Virus record (IMG/VR): IMGVR_UViG_3300027969_003010
Span: 1-64,000 of that record
Source: a virus
Length of the DNA: 64,000 bases
Reading direction: 5' to 3' (one strand)
Below the pieces are notes generated by a model. The model saw only the letters and a list, made by a program, of their open reading frames with translations. It made no database searches and was not told the origin of the DNA. Position 1 is the stretch's first letter; each line of letters opens with the position of its first letter. Made by a program: the position numbers and the translations under genes. This document shows positions 1 through 8,790 of the stretch, piece by piece.

Positions 1-2
1 AA

Positions 3-851
3 CTTATCGAAGTTAAACTCGACGGAGTTAGAGTGCTTACTATTGTACGTGCTGATGGTCGGGTGGATATGTTCAGTCGCAATGGTAAAGAACTTGTTAA
101 TTTTCCGCACATTGTAGAACAGATTAGCAATGTAGTTAAGACACACGGGTCTAGTAACAACATGGATGTTGTGCTAGATGGTGAGATTATGTCCAGTAGT
201 TTTCAAGACTTGATGAAGCAAGTACACCGCAAGGACAATGTAGAAGCAGGCGATGCTGTTCTTAATTTGTTTGACGTAATTCCGTTAGAAGAATTTGAAA
301 AAGGTATTTGGGACAAGTCGCAGACTACTCGTAGTGACATGGTCTACTACTGGCACAAAACATACAAAGACATGTTACCCAATGTAGCAGTTGTTGGACA
401 TGAGCTTGTTGATTTGGATACTCCAGAAGGTCAAACCCGTTATAAAGAAATCAATGCTAAGGCAATTGCCGGCGGATACGAAGGCATTATGCTTAAAGAT
501 CCAGACGCTGATTATGAATGTAAACGTAGTGTGGCTTGGCTTAAACTCAAACCATTTATTGAAGTATCATTAACTGTTACTGCTGTAGAAGAAGGTACAG
601 GTAAGAACATTGGCAAGCTCGGCGCATTGGTTTGTGAAGGTGTTGACGATGGCAAGGATATTCGTGTTAATGTAGGTAGTGGTTTAACAGACGAGCAACG
701 TGTTGTGTATTGGGACAATGCTGACAGTATTATTGGTGATATTGCCGAAGTCCGTGCAGATGCTATTACACAAAATCAAGATGGTACTTATAGTTTGCGT
801 TTTCCACGTTTTAAAGGTTTCCGTGGCTTTGTGCCAGGAGAGAAAATTTAA
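3..851 (+). CDS. ATP-dependent DNA ligase, 5' end outside window
   Basis: Seals nicks in DNA through a covalent lysyl-AMP intermediate. The reading frame is open to the window edge; the nucleotidyltransferase motif I reads EVKLDG, with the catalytic lysine codon at bases 15-17, so only the part upstream of the active site is missing. Further motifs of the family are visible: LDGEI (motif III), EGIMLKD (motif IV) and WLKLKP (motif V), followed by an OB-fold-like C-terminus ending in RFPRFKGFRG. The visible 282 codons fit the ligase core of T4 gp30/T7-type phage ligases. A GTG at 33 inside the frame is not a credible start because it lies after the active-site lysine. Next gene starts 9 bases downstream. 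Confidence 0.9.
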   Translation, partial: LIEVKLDGVRVLTIVRADGRVDMFSRNGKELVNFPHIVEQISNVVKTHGSSNNMDVVLDGEIMSSSFQDLMKQVHRKDNVEAGDAVLNLFDVIPLEEFEKGIWDKSQTTRSDMVYYWHKTYKDMLPNVAVVGHELVDLDTPEGQTRYKEINAKAIAGGYEGIMLKDPDADYECKRSVAWLKLKPFIEVSLTVTAVEEGTGKNIGKLGALVCEGVDDGKDIRVNVGSGLTDEQRVVYWDNADSIIGDIAEVRADAITQNQDGTYSLRFPRFKGFRGFVPGEKI

Positions 852-859
852 AGGAATTT

Positions 860-1225
860 ATGATGAATCCGTTTCGCGATCAAGAAAAATTTATGAAAGC
901 CTGCGACCAAACAGTCGGTGGTGAATTTAACAAAGATCAATTTAATTTGTATGTTAGTTTGATTGAAGAAGAAGCAAATGAGCTTGCTGATGCTATTCGA
1001 GCCCATGACCAGTTAGAAACGCTCGATGCGCTAGTTGACATTTTAGTTGTTACTATTGGTGCTATTCATAGCATGGGCAGTGATGCAGAAGGTGCTTGGA
1101 AAGAAGTTATGAAAACTAACTTTGCTAAGATCGATCATGAAACAGGTAAAGTGCGTAAGCGTGAAGACGGTAAGGTGTTAAAGCCGCTTGGATGGGTCGC
1201 TCCGGATCTTAAACCCTATGTCTAA
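860..1225 (+). CDS. MazG-like NTP pyrophosphohydrolase
   Basis: 121 residues, the size of a single all-alpha NTP-PPase (MazG/HisE/dUTPase-2) unit. The metal-binding pattern is visible as EEEANELADAI near residues 32-42 and ETLDALVDILVVT near 53-65, matching the ExxE...ExxD arrangement of this fold. Such enzymes hydrolyse nucleoside triphosphates to monophosphate and pyrophosphate; phages carry them for pool cleaning or to alter alarmone levels, but the substrate cannot be read from the sequence. Start is the first of two ATGs (ATGATG), with AAGGAA just upstream. It lies between ligase and a small membrane-type ORF. Confidence 0.75.
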   Translation: MMNPFRDQEKFMKACDQTVGGEFNKDQFNLYVSLIEEEANELADAIRAHDQLETLDALVDILVVTIGAIHSMGSDAEGAWKEVMKTNFAKIDHETGKVRKREDGKVLKPLGWVAPDLKPYV

Positions 1226-1228
1226 GTA

Positions 1229-1462
1229 ATGAGCCGTACACCCAAACTAGCTTGCATTGTAGCAATAATTACTGTTATACTTGCAATATATACAAAAATA
1301 CCTTCTGATGATGTAAGGTTTTTTTGCTCGCATGACAGGGTGTTTATCGAGTTTGAAGATAACGGGAAAGTTTGGGGAACCATGTGGATTGACTCCGACG
1401 GCAAACCACAAACATGCGATAGTAAACAAAAAGTCTTTACAAAAAGTAACGATATAATCTAA
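1229..1462 (+). CDS. small protein with N-terminal membrane segment
   Basis: 77 residues; not recognised. Residues 8-21 (ACIVAIITVILAIY) form a hydrophobic helix that could be a signal anchor or uncleaved signal peptide, followed by a polar domain with two cysteines (FFCSHD and PQTCDSK) that could pair in the periplasm. It begins 3 bases after the stop of the MazG-like gene and the following gene begins 9 bases after its stop, so it is probably translated with them. A membrane-anchored, periplasm-facing small phage protein is the most that can be said. Confidence 0.55.
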   Translation: MSRTPKLACIVAIITVILAIYTKIPSDDVRFFCSHDRVFIEFEDNGKVWGTMWIDSDGKPQTCDSKQKVFTKSNDII

Positions 1463-1471
1463 GGAATTAAA

Positions 1472-2311
1472 ATGAGAAGTCATTATTGGACATGCAGTAA
1501 GTTTGCAGATTGGGTTCGTGGCACTGCCAAGCTCAGCGCAGGTACGAGTGAAGAGTGGGACGACTGGACTACCGCCGCACAAATGAAACACAACTTTCGT
1601 TATTGGCTAGCGGAAGAAGGAATTGACTATGTTCAAAAATTTGTTTACTACATACCGGATAAATTAAATGATGTACGCTATTATATTAATAATCGCTGGG
1701 TTAGCCACAGCCATGCTCTTACCGCCCATCCTCGCGACATACAGCCGGGTAATTGGAGCGATGTTGGCAATCGCTTTCTTCCTTGTATGTTCAATGAGCT
1801 TGTGGACTTTGTGGAAATAGAACAAGCATGGCATCACTGCATGTGGAGTGACGACGCCAAAACAGAATATGAAGTGCCTTGGTGGCGTAGTGGTTGGCTA
1901 CGTTTGCGTACATGGCGTAATGCCAAAGCTGGCATGGAATATCTAAAGTGGGCAAGTGAACTTAAAGTGGACGAGAACATGGGGTCCAATCCTGATGAAA
2001 AAGGATACGGTGAGCCGACTTATCAGGCCAAGGCCGCTAAGGAAATTATTGAACTTTACACTTGGTGGACGGTTACCTATCGCAACCGTCCAGATCCTTA
2101 TGACGCAAGTGGCTGGAGTGCTTATTGTGATGCTATGCGAGTAAAGTATCCAGGCAGTTTCTTTTCCAGCTTAAACAGCAAGGATGCTGAAGATCGTAAA
2201 GCCAGCGACAAAGCACACAAACTGCTTACTAAGATTGAAAAGGCTTATGAAGCAGAAGACGAAGCTATGATGATTCGTCTTATCAAAATTAGACAAAGCC
2301 TTTGGACCTAA
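1472..2311 (+). CDS. conserved-type phage protein, function unknown
   Basis: 279 residues, rich in tryptophan and aromatic residues (for example MWSDD, PWWRSGWLRLRTW, YTWWTVTYRNRPDPYD). Mostly alpha-helical character, no signal peptide or membrane segment, no catalytic motif I can name. The start has AAGGAATT eight bases upstream. The C-terminus is charged and helical (KAHKLLTKIEKAYEAEDEAMMIRLIKIRQSLW is summarised here as a coiled segment near 245-279). The stop codon overlaps the ATG of the first radical SAM gene by one base (TAATG), which places it at the head of that operon. Function is not inferable. Confidence 0.75.
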   Translation: MRSHYWTCSKFADWVRGTAKLSAGTSEEWDDWTTAAQMKHNFRYWLAEEGIDYVQKFVYYIPDKLNDVRYYINNRWVSHSHALTAHPRDIQPGNWSDVGNRFLPCMFNELVDFVEIEQAWHHCMWSDDAKTEYEVPWWRSGWLRLRTWRNAKAGMEYLKWASELKVDENMGSNPDEKGYGEPTYQAKAAKEIIELYTWWTVTYRNRPDPYDASGWSAYCDAMRVKYPGSFFSSLNSKDAEDRKASDKAHKLLTKIEKAYEAEDEAMMIRLIKIRQSLWT

Positions 2312-3711
2312 TGAAGGGCGATGAAGTAACTAACATAAACGGCCGATTCGAATCAAAATACTTAAATGATTCTGAGTCGGTCTTTTCTGCCCTTAACGAA
2401 GTCAGCCCTAGCTTTTGTCTTGCCAAGTGGTACAATGTAAGCATACACATACCCACAGGCCGCACACACAGTTGTTATCATCCGCCTACACATCAGATTC
2501 CCTTAAAGGAAATTGCTATAGATGTGTCGGCACTACACAATACCCGGTATAAAAAGAATCAGCGTAAACTCATGCTCAAAGGTGAGCGGCCTATCGAGTG
2601 CGGATTTTGCTGGCAAATTGAAGATAGTGGCACACAGTTAAGCGACAGAGCTTATCGTAGCAAGGATGTGTATGAGCCAGGACTTATTGAAGAAGCACTG
2701 ACTATAGAGAACCCTAATCCACGCTATGTGGAGGTAAACTTTAATCAAGCCTGTAACTTGAAATGTAGTTACTGCTCTCCGCATCTAAGTACAGAGTGGA
2801 ACAAAGAAATAGACCGGCACGGTGCGTATCAATTAGCAGACGGCAAAACACATAACGACACACAATGGATGCGTAACCAAAATATGGTTCCTAACAACAG
2901 TTTAGACAATCCATACTTGCTAGCATTTTGGGAATGGTTGCCACAAATATATCCAACGCTACACACCTTCCGTATGACCGGTGGTGAGCCCTTGATGGAT
3001 AAGAATACATTCCGAATGTTTGATTATGTTAAAGAACACCCAAGTGAAAAGTTACATTTGAGCATTACATCAAACTGTTGCCCGCCTAAAGGGCAATGGG
3101 ACAAGTTCATGACCAGTTTGAAAGAGATTACAGACAATGATGCTATCAATCATTTTATGTTGTTCTGTAGTTTAGACTCTTGGGGCGCTCAAGCGGAGTA
3201 TATTCGTAACGGATTAGACTTTTGTACGCTATATACCAACGTAACTGACTATTTGAAGAACAGTAGCAAACACAGTCTTACATTTATTATCACATTCAAC
3301 GCCTTAAGCTATACAGGCTTTGTTAAGTATATTAAGAACATACATAAATTAAGACAAGAATACAATACAGATAGACAACTTGTTTGGTTTGATATTCCTA
3401 TGTTGAATGACCCTATGTGGTTGAATCCTAAACTGCTACCAGAGATGGTTACAGAGTTAGAACATGCTATGGAGTTTATGAAAGCAAATGAAGAAAGTGA
3501 ACACAATCGCTTTAAAGGATTTAAAGATTTTGAAATTAGCAAAGTGCAACGCTTAATTGATTGGGTTAAGAATGACAGCAAGTTTGACAGAGCCACAGCA
3601 ATGAAAAACTTTTACCTATTCTTTAGCCAGCACGATGAACGCAGGGGAACAAGTTTTTTAAATACATTCCCTGAACTAACAGACTTTTGGAACACTTGTG
3701 AAAAAACATAA
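2311..3711 (+). CDS. radical SAM protein with N-terminal twitch-like cluster domain (copy 1)
   Basis: Radical SAM enzymes cleave S-adenosylmethionine to start radical chemistry. Starting at the ATG that overlaps the upstream stop (466 residues), the SAM-cluster motif CNLKCSYC lies near residues 148-155 and the SAM-binding motif TGGEP near 226. Before the core sits a second cysteine set: FCLAKW (near 36), SCYHPP (near 55) and ECGFCW (near 97-100), the pattern of a twitch/SPASM-like auxiliary iron-sulfur site, here N-terminal. C-terminal signature FFSQHDERRGTSF recurs in copies 2-3. A TTG 9 bases upstream is a less likely start. First of four tandem paralogues; the product is unknown. Confidence 0.88.
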   Translation: MKGDEVTNINGRFESKYLNDSESVFSALNEVSPSFCLAKWYNVSIHIPTGRTHSCYHPPTHQIPLKEIAIDVSALHNTRYKKNQRKLMLKGERPIECGFCWQIEDSGTQLSDRAYRSKDVYEPGLIEEALTIENPNPRYVEVNFNQACNLKCSYCSPHLSTEWNKEIDRHGAYQLADGKTHNDTQWMRNQNMVPNNSLDNPYLLAFWEWLPQIYPTLHTFRMTGGEPLMDKNTFRMFDYVKEHPSEKLHLSITSNCCPPKGQWDKFMTSLKEITDNDAINHFMLFCSLDSWGAQAEYIRNGLDFCTLYTNVTDYLKNSSKHSLTFIITFNALSYTGFVKYIKNIHKLRQEYNTDRQLVWFDIPMLNDPMWLNPKLLPEMVTELEHAMEFMKANEESEHNRFKGFKDFEISKVQRLIDWVKNDSKFDRATAMKNFYLFFSQHDERRGTSFLNTFPELTDFWNTCEKT

Positions 3712-5047
3712 CGAAACAGATTTAGATTATAAAAAGCGTTTAATAGATCGTATTAGTCCTACATATTGTGGTGCCAAATGGTACAACGCTACAATCTGGC
3801 TTGGATCAGGCCGCACAACGTCTTGCCATCACCCACCTGCGCACCAAGCAGATGTACAAGTAATTAAATTTAATCCTAAAGCAATACATAATACTCCTCA
3901 GAAAAAAGAGGATAGACGTATGATGCTGGCTGGTGAACGACCTCCCGGTTGCGAATACTGCTGGAAGATTGAAGACATGGGTACTGACAAAGTAAGTGAC
4001 CGTGTTTACAAAACTATGACCTACGATGACGAATCTAATTTATTGGCCGCACAAACACCTGTAGATCAAGATGTAGATTTGCAAACTCTTGAGATAGCAT
4101 TTGACCGTACTTGTCAGTTTGCCTGTAGTTATTGTAATCCGGCGTTTAGTACTACGTGGGTTAAAGATATTAAGAAAAACGGACCTTATGAAAAGTTAAC
4201 TACAGACGGACGTGGACACTTTATTCATATTCATGAAAAAGATCAACTGTATGACTTTCACGAAACGAATCCATACGTTGAAGCGTTCTTTGCATGGTGG
4301 GAAACAGACTTGCATCGTACTCTTAAAGAGTTACGTATTACTGGTGGTGAGCCATTAATGAGCGGCCATACTTGGAAGTTGTTTGATTGGTTTAAATCTA
4401 ATCAAGGCAAAAGTTCTGCACAGTTGGCTATTAACAGTAACTTAGGTTTTGACCGTAGTGTAGTACAGCGTATGCTAGACAGCACAGAAGGTGTTAAGAT
4501 GATGCTGTACACTAGCAATGAAGCATTTGGCCCACAGGCTGAATACATTCGCGATGGGCTAGATTGGAATCAGTGGTTAGATAACGTTGAATTTTTATTA
4601 GATAGTAAGCGTATGCCAGTTGTGCTTATGTGTACCATAAATGCATTATGCTTAGATAGTCTGGATGTATTCTTAGACAAAATGATGACTTGGAAAGAAA
4701 AGTATGGACGTCATCAGCTTATGTTAAGTCTTAATATTCTAAGGTTTCCTAGTTTCCAAGGACCATTAGTATTGCCAGAAGAGTTACGTCAGCATTATAA
4801 ACAACGGCTGTCTGCTTGGTACGATAGAAATAAAGATAACCGTAATTTAAACGAGTTTGAAAAAAACAATGTCGAGCGTTTGTTAGATTATCTCGATATT
4901 GTTAAGACTCCGCACGGCGAAGGGTTTGTAAGAGAAAGTGCAGAAAAAGATTTTAAAAACTTTTATGAGCAATATGATGTACGTAGAGGCAAGAACTTTA
5001 GAACAACATTTAGTCCAACACTAGTTGAGTGGTATGAATCTATTTAA
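3698..5047 (+). CDS. radical SAM protein with N-terminal twitch-like cluster domain (copy 2)
   Basis: 449 residues from a GTG that overlaps the previous gene by 14 bases. Core cluster motif CQFACSYC at residues 139-146; TGGEPLM near 217. Auxiliary cysteines C24 (YCGAKWYN), C43 (SCHHPPAHQ), C85 and C88 (GCEYCW) are spaced as in copy 1. The conserved IHNTPQK and MLAGERPP blocks lie between. C-terminal signature FYEQYDVRRGKNFRTTF matches copies 1 and 3. The protein aligns end to end with its neighbours, so tandem duplication and divergence is the simplest history. No substrate-binding feature identifies the target; a peptide or carbohydrate substrate is possible. Confidence 0.88.
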   Translation: MKKHNETDLDYKKRLIDRISPTYCGAKWYNATIWLGSGRTTSCHHPPAHQADVQVIKFNPKAIHNTPQKKEDRRMMLAGERPPGCEYCWKIEDMGTDKVSDRVYKTMTYDDESNLLAAQTPVDQDVDLQTLEIAFDRTCQFACSYCNPAFSTTWVKDIKKNGPYEKLTTDGRGHFIHIHEKDQLYDFHETNPYVEAFFAWWETDLHRTLKELRITGGEPLMSGHTWKLFDWFKSNQGKSSAQLAINSNLGFDRSVVQRMLDSTEGVKMMLYTSNEAFGPQAEYIRDGLDWNQWLDNVEFLLDSKRMPVVLMCTINALCLDSLDVFLDKMMTWKEKYGRHQLMLSLNILRFPSFQGPLVLPEELRQHYKQRLSAWYDRNKDNRNLNEFEKNNVERLLDYLDIVKTPHGEGFVRESAEKDFKNFYEQYDVRRGKNFRTTFSPTLVEWYESI

Positions 5048-6359
5048 TTGGTTTAAGCCTACCGATCCTACTAAAAAGTACATATACTTTAAAGAAGAAA
5101 AAATGGATCCTATTAGTCCTTCGTACTGCGGAGCAAAGTGGTACGAAGGAACAATATGGTTGTATCAAGGATCTACTGCTAACTGTCATCATAACCCGTT
5201 TCATAAAATTACATTAGATCCTGCTAACCCTAGCAGTATATACAACACTCCTCAAAAAATAGAGGAACGTGCTAGTATGCTCAAAGGAGGTAAGCCCGAT
5301 GGATGTAGTTATTGTTGGGCTACGGAAAATGCTGGGCAGATTAGCGACAGGATTATTAAAACATCGGGTATTAATAAAAAACAAATAGCCAATAGAGCGT
5401 TATCTTCAATCCCTCAAATTTTAGAAATAGCATTTGAAAGGACTTGTAATCTTGCCTGTGCATATTGCGGGCCACATTTCAGTAGCAAATGGGCCACTGA
5501 TATTAAACGTAACGGACCGTATGTTGGATTGATATCTGATAGTAGATACACTACTGATTCAGGAAAAGATATTATAGATCCAAATAATAATCCATATGTA
5601 GATGCGTTCTTTGCTTGGTGGCCAGAGATAGAATCTGAACTACCTGTTTTAAAAATTACAGGCGGCGAACCTTTAATGAGTCCTAGTTTTTGGAAGTTTT
5701 TAGATTTACTTAATGTTACTAAAAAGTTTAAAGGGACATTAAAAATCAATACTAATCTGATAAACCATAAAGACGAAATTGAACGTCTTATAAACAAAAC
5801 TAAAGGTTTTAAAGTTCGTATGCATACTAGCATGGAAAGTAGTTTATCGCAATCTGAGTATGTTAGGGACGGGTTTGATAAGGACAACTGGTTATCTAAC
5901 GTAGAAAAGATTCTTTCAACTACCGACATGATTGTAATTATAAGTACTAGTATTAATAACCTTGCAGTATGGAGTTTTATTGACTACTTAAATTTAATAA
6001 CAGAGTTAAAGATCAAATACGGCAAAAAGCGTGTTATTACCAACTGTAACTTTGTACATTATCCTGTGTTCATGCGTGTACAAATGATACCGCAGGAACT
6101 GCGTCAGCCAATTGCCAACGAAGTATCTGTATGGTATGATGCTAATCGTAAACGACTCGATAGTACCGAGCAAGGATACATTGTTAGATTTATTAATACA
6201 TTGAATGATGCACCTTGTAGTTTAGAAAACACACATCATACTATGGAAGATGCGCATAAGGATTTAAAGAATTTTATTGCGCAGTATGATCAACGGAGAA
6301 ATAAAAATTTTAGAAAAGTCCTGGATCCAAGATTTGTGGCGTGGCATGACACAATCTAA
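5034..6359 (+). CDS. radical SAM protein with N-terminal twitch-like cluster domain (copy 3)
   Basis: 441 residues from an ATG 14 bases inside the previous gene; an in-frame TTG at 5025 is a weaker alternative. Auxiliary cysteines in YCGAKWYEG (C32), NCHHNPFHK and GCSYCW; core cluster CNLACAYC near residue 141; TGGEPLMS near 211. C-terminal FIAQYDQRRNKNFRKVL matches copies 1 and 2. It is closest in layout to copy 2. The N-terminus carries about 20 extra residues before the first cysteine. All expected iron-sulfur ligands are present, so it should be catalytically competent rather than a decayed duplicate. Confidence 0.87.
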   Translation: MNLFNWFKPTDPTKKYIYFKEEKMDPISPSYCGAKWYEGTIWLYQGSTANCHHNPFHKITLDPANPSSIYNTPQKIEERASMLKGGKPDGCSYCWATENAGQISDRIIKTSGINKKQIANRALSSIPQILEIAFERTCNLACAYCGPHFSSKWATDIKRNGPYVGLISDSRYTTDSGKDIIDPNNNPYVDAFFAWWPEIESELPVLKITGGEPLMSPSFWKFLDLLNVTKKFKGTLKINTNLINHKDEIERLINKTKGFKVRMHTSMESSLSQSEYVRDGFDKDNWLSNVEKILSTTDMIVIISTSINNLAVWSFIDYLNLITELKIKYGKKRVITNCNFVHYPVFMRVQMIPQELRQPIANEVSVWYDANRKRLDSTEQGYIVRFINTLNDAPCSLENTHHTMEDAHKDLKNFIAQYDQRRNKNFRKVLDPRFVAWHDTI

Positions 6360-7551
6360 TAATTGGTACTGTAAATTGCCCTGGACTGGATTTAGTAATG
6401 ATCCAGACGGGAAAGCACGGCCGTGTTGTCTATATAAAGATTATATTAAAGACGACGCTGGTAAAATTATGTATGTACAAACTAGTACAGTCAGAGAAAT
6501 ATTTACTAGCAACTACATGAAAAATCTACGTCAGGATTTTAGAGACGGAAAACAACCCGCGGCATGTAGTACTTGTATTATAGATGAACAGAATAATTAC
6601 ACTAGTAAACGTCAACGCTATAACGACCAGTACAATAAAGAAATGCCTGTTAATTTTGACAAAGAGCCAGAGTTTCCTGTTGAATATCAAATGATACTAA
6701 GCAATGCTTGTAACTTAAAGTGCCGTAGCTGTACACCAAGTCACAGTAGTTTGTGGCAAGCCGAGCATAAAGTTATATGGGGTAATACTGGATACAGTAT
6801 GCCTGAAGGCCAAAGTGGAGAGAACGACAGCGTACTATGGCATAAACGAGATGAGTGGTTGCCTAGCGTACAACGTTTAGAGATTGTAGGCGGCGAACCA
6901 TTTTACATTAATCGTTGGAAGTTGCTGTGGGAAGAACTAATTGCAAAGGGACTTAGTAAAAAAGTCAATATGGATATTAGTTCTAACGGAACAATCTATG
7001 CCGGTGAAGTCGTTGAGAAATTAGTTAATAATTTTAGAAGTATTGGGCTAGGTTTGAGTATAGATGGCATGGGTCCGTTATACGAATATTTGAGACATCC
7101 AGGCAAGTGGGACGAGGTAGAAACTAATATAAAACAGTACCACGAACTACGCAAACAACTGGACACTAAAAGTTTTAGAGTAAGTATTAGCCACACGATA
7201 GGCTGGCTTAATGCATGGGAGCTTCCTGAGTTCCATACTTATATTAAAACACAAGCGCCGCTATTTGTAATATGGAACAATATTATACATTACCCGCAAC
7301 ATATGGCCATTTATATGATTCCTGCAAGTTTAAAACAACGTATAGAAGCTAAGTGGAGAGCATATGATTGGGGCACATATACCAACGACATAGAAGGTAT
7401 CATAACTTATATGAATAGTCAACAACCTACTGATGTAGAAATACGCAAAGCATACGAAACATTTAAAACACACGATGCAGTACGTAATGAAAACTTGTTA
7501 GACGTTATACCGGCAGAAATTATAGACGAGATTAAACCCTACTATGAATAA
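6346..7551 (+). CDS. radical SAM protein with twitch-like domain (divergent copy 4)
   Basis: 401 residues from the ATG that overlaps the previous gene by 14 bases; a longer frame reaches 6277 but lies wholly within copy 3. Auxiliary cysteines: C9 (YCKLPW), C27-C28 (RPCCLY) and CSTC near 74; core cluster CNLKCRSC at 122-129; the SAM motif is VGGEPFY rather than TGGEPLM. This arrangement (FCxxPW, PCC, CxxC, then CxxxCxxC) is that of the widespread phage twitch-domain radical SAM family, whereas copies 1-3 form a separate subgroup with CHHPP in place of PCC. The C-terminal FKTHDAVRNENLLDVIP is a relic of the shared signature. Product unknown. Confidence 0.88.
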   Translation: MTQSNNWYCKLPWTGFSNDPDGKARPCCLYKDYIKDDAGKIMYVQTSTVREIFTSNYMKNLRQDFRDGKQPAACSTCIIDEQNNYTSKRQRYNDQYNKEMPVNFDKEPEFPVEYQMILSNACNLKCRSCTPSHSSLWQAEHKVIWGNTGYSMPEGQSGENDSVLWHKRDEWLPSVQRLEIVGGEPFYINRWKLLWEELIAKGLSKKVNMDISSNGTIYAGEVVEKLVNNFRSIGLGLSIDGMGPLYEYLRHPGKWDEVETNIKQYHELRKQLDTKSFRVSISHTIGWLNAWELPEFHTYIKTQAPLFVIWNNIIHYPQHMAIYMIPASLKQRIEAKWRAYDWGTYTNDIEGIITYMNSQQPTDVEIRKAYETFKTHDAVRNENLLDVIPAEIIDEIKPYYE

Positions 7552-8074
7552 GATTTGGATATTTGGTGATAGCTTTGCTTCAAGCAAACATAGTTACGCT
7601 TGGACGTCACTATTAGCTGACCGCGGTACAGTTATCAACCAAGCATCTAATGGCAGTAGTGAATACAGAATTTGGAAGAAGTATCACGCAAATAAACAAT
7701 TAATTACAGATAATGATATTGTAATTTTTTGTCATACTTCTCCAAGCAGAATATTTTTAAAAGATAATTCATCACTTCTGAGTCGCATGTTACCTAGCCA
7801 TCCGTTGTGCGATTTAATTGTTAATGATATATTTGCCAAACAAGAAAATCGTTTTATTAAGATCCTTAAGGAAATTTGGGACGATGAATACTTCCAAGAT
7901 ACGTTTGATATGCTAGTATCCAATTTAAAATCAGTTCCAAACAGTATACATTTAAATTTTTTTGAAGCAGGTGTATGCAATACTGCATGGAAAGATTTTC
8001 CTGGCGAGATAAACCATTTAAATATAACTGGCAATCAATTAGTATTTCAACATATAGTTAAACAATTACCATGA
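7544..8074 (+). CDS. SGNH/GDSL-type hydrolase
   Basis: 176 residues. Block I IFGDSFASS (residues 5-13) carries the nucleophile serine, block II/III is represented by the NQASNGSSEYRIW stretch near 33, and the C-terminal NHLNITGNQ supplies the histidine of the Dx(x)H block. These are the SGNH fold hallmarks; members deacylate lipids or deacetylate sugars and peptidoglycan. It starts 8 bases before the stop of the fourth radical SAM gene and ends overlapping the next by 4 bases (ATGA), so it is part of the same translational unit. No signal peptide, hence a cytoplasmic substrate such as a biosynthetic intermediate is likely. Confidence 0.75.
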   Translation: MNKIWIFGDSFASSKHSYAWTSLLADRGTVINQASNGSSEYRIWKKYHANKQLITDNDIVIFCHTSPSRIFLKDNSSLLSRMLPSHPLCDLIVNDIFAKQENRFIKILKEIWDDEYFQDTFDMLVSNLKSVPNSIHLNFFEAGVCNTAWKDFPGEINHLNITGNQLVFQHIVKQLP

Positions 8075-8790
8075 GAATAGTTGCATTTGGAAGCAGTCAT
8101 ACTACAGGATATAACTTAGATGACTTTAAAAATTTAACAGCTAATGCGGTAAGCAAGTACGCTTTCCCCCAAGTCGTTGCGGATATGTTTAAATGCGAGT
8201 GTTTAAATTTAGGCAAAAACGGTAACGGAATAGATCAGATATACACAGATGTATTTGGGTATCTAGGTCAGCATCAACCTACAGACTTTGTTATAATACA
8301 ATTACCATCTAATCCCACATGGTTTAAATTGATAACATCCGATGACGATTCAATTAGTATCATCAATCCAGATAGTTTAGACTTTAAAAATCGTAAATTT
8401 CAAAATGCCTTACAACAATATTACGGACTGCTAACTGGTAATAACCACTGGCACCGATTGTGGTATATAAATTTTTATAGTCTAATTAATTTATTACATT
8501 CAAGAAACATTAAATTTGTATGGTTCTTTGATTCATTTTGCGATCCGTGGGGTAGAATAGATTTGATGATTTCCAGACTTCCTAAAGATGTGCAACACGA
8601 AGTACACAATCTAAAAAATGCAAGTCCAGATCCTGCTACTACTCACATTGACAAATTATTTGCTGAGCATTTGTCTAAAAATATACCAAATAGTTTAAAA
8701 CCTTGCGGACATTATGATCAAACTGGACATCGTTTCTGGGCTGAAAATGTTTTAATACCATACATACAAGAGAGATTAACACATGACTAA
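8071..8790 (+). CDS. SGNH-like protein with GSS block I
   Basis: 239 residues. VAFGSSHTTGY (residues 4-14) occupies the SGNH block I position but the usual GDS is GSS; CLNLGKNGNGIDQIY near 45 resembles the block II/III oxyanion region, DFVIIQLPSN near 75 the central strand, and GHYDQTGHRFWAE near 213 the terminal D/H block. The GSS form is common in distant phage and bacterial members, so it may be active or a binding protein. It overlaps both neighbours (4 and 8 bases) and follows directly another SGNH-type gene, suggesting two related but distinct steps such as acyl transfer and removal. Confidence 0.65.
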   Translation: MRIVAFGSSHTTGYNLDDFKNLTANAVSKYAFPQVVADMFKCECLNLGKNGNGIDQIYTDVFGYLGQHQPTDFVIIQLPSNPTWFKLITSDDDSISIINPDSLDFKNRKFQNALQQYYGLLTGNNHWHRLWYINFYSLINLLHSRNIKFVWFFDSFCDPWGRIDLMISRLPKDVQHEVHNLKNASPDPATTHIDKLFAEHLSKNIPNSLKPCGHYDQTGHRFWAENVLIPYIQERLTHD

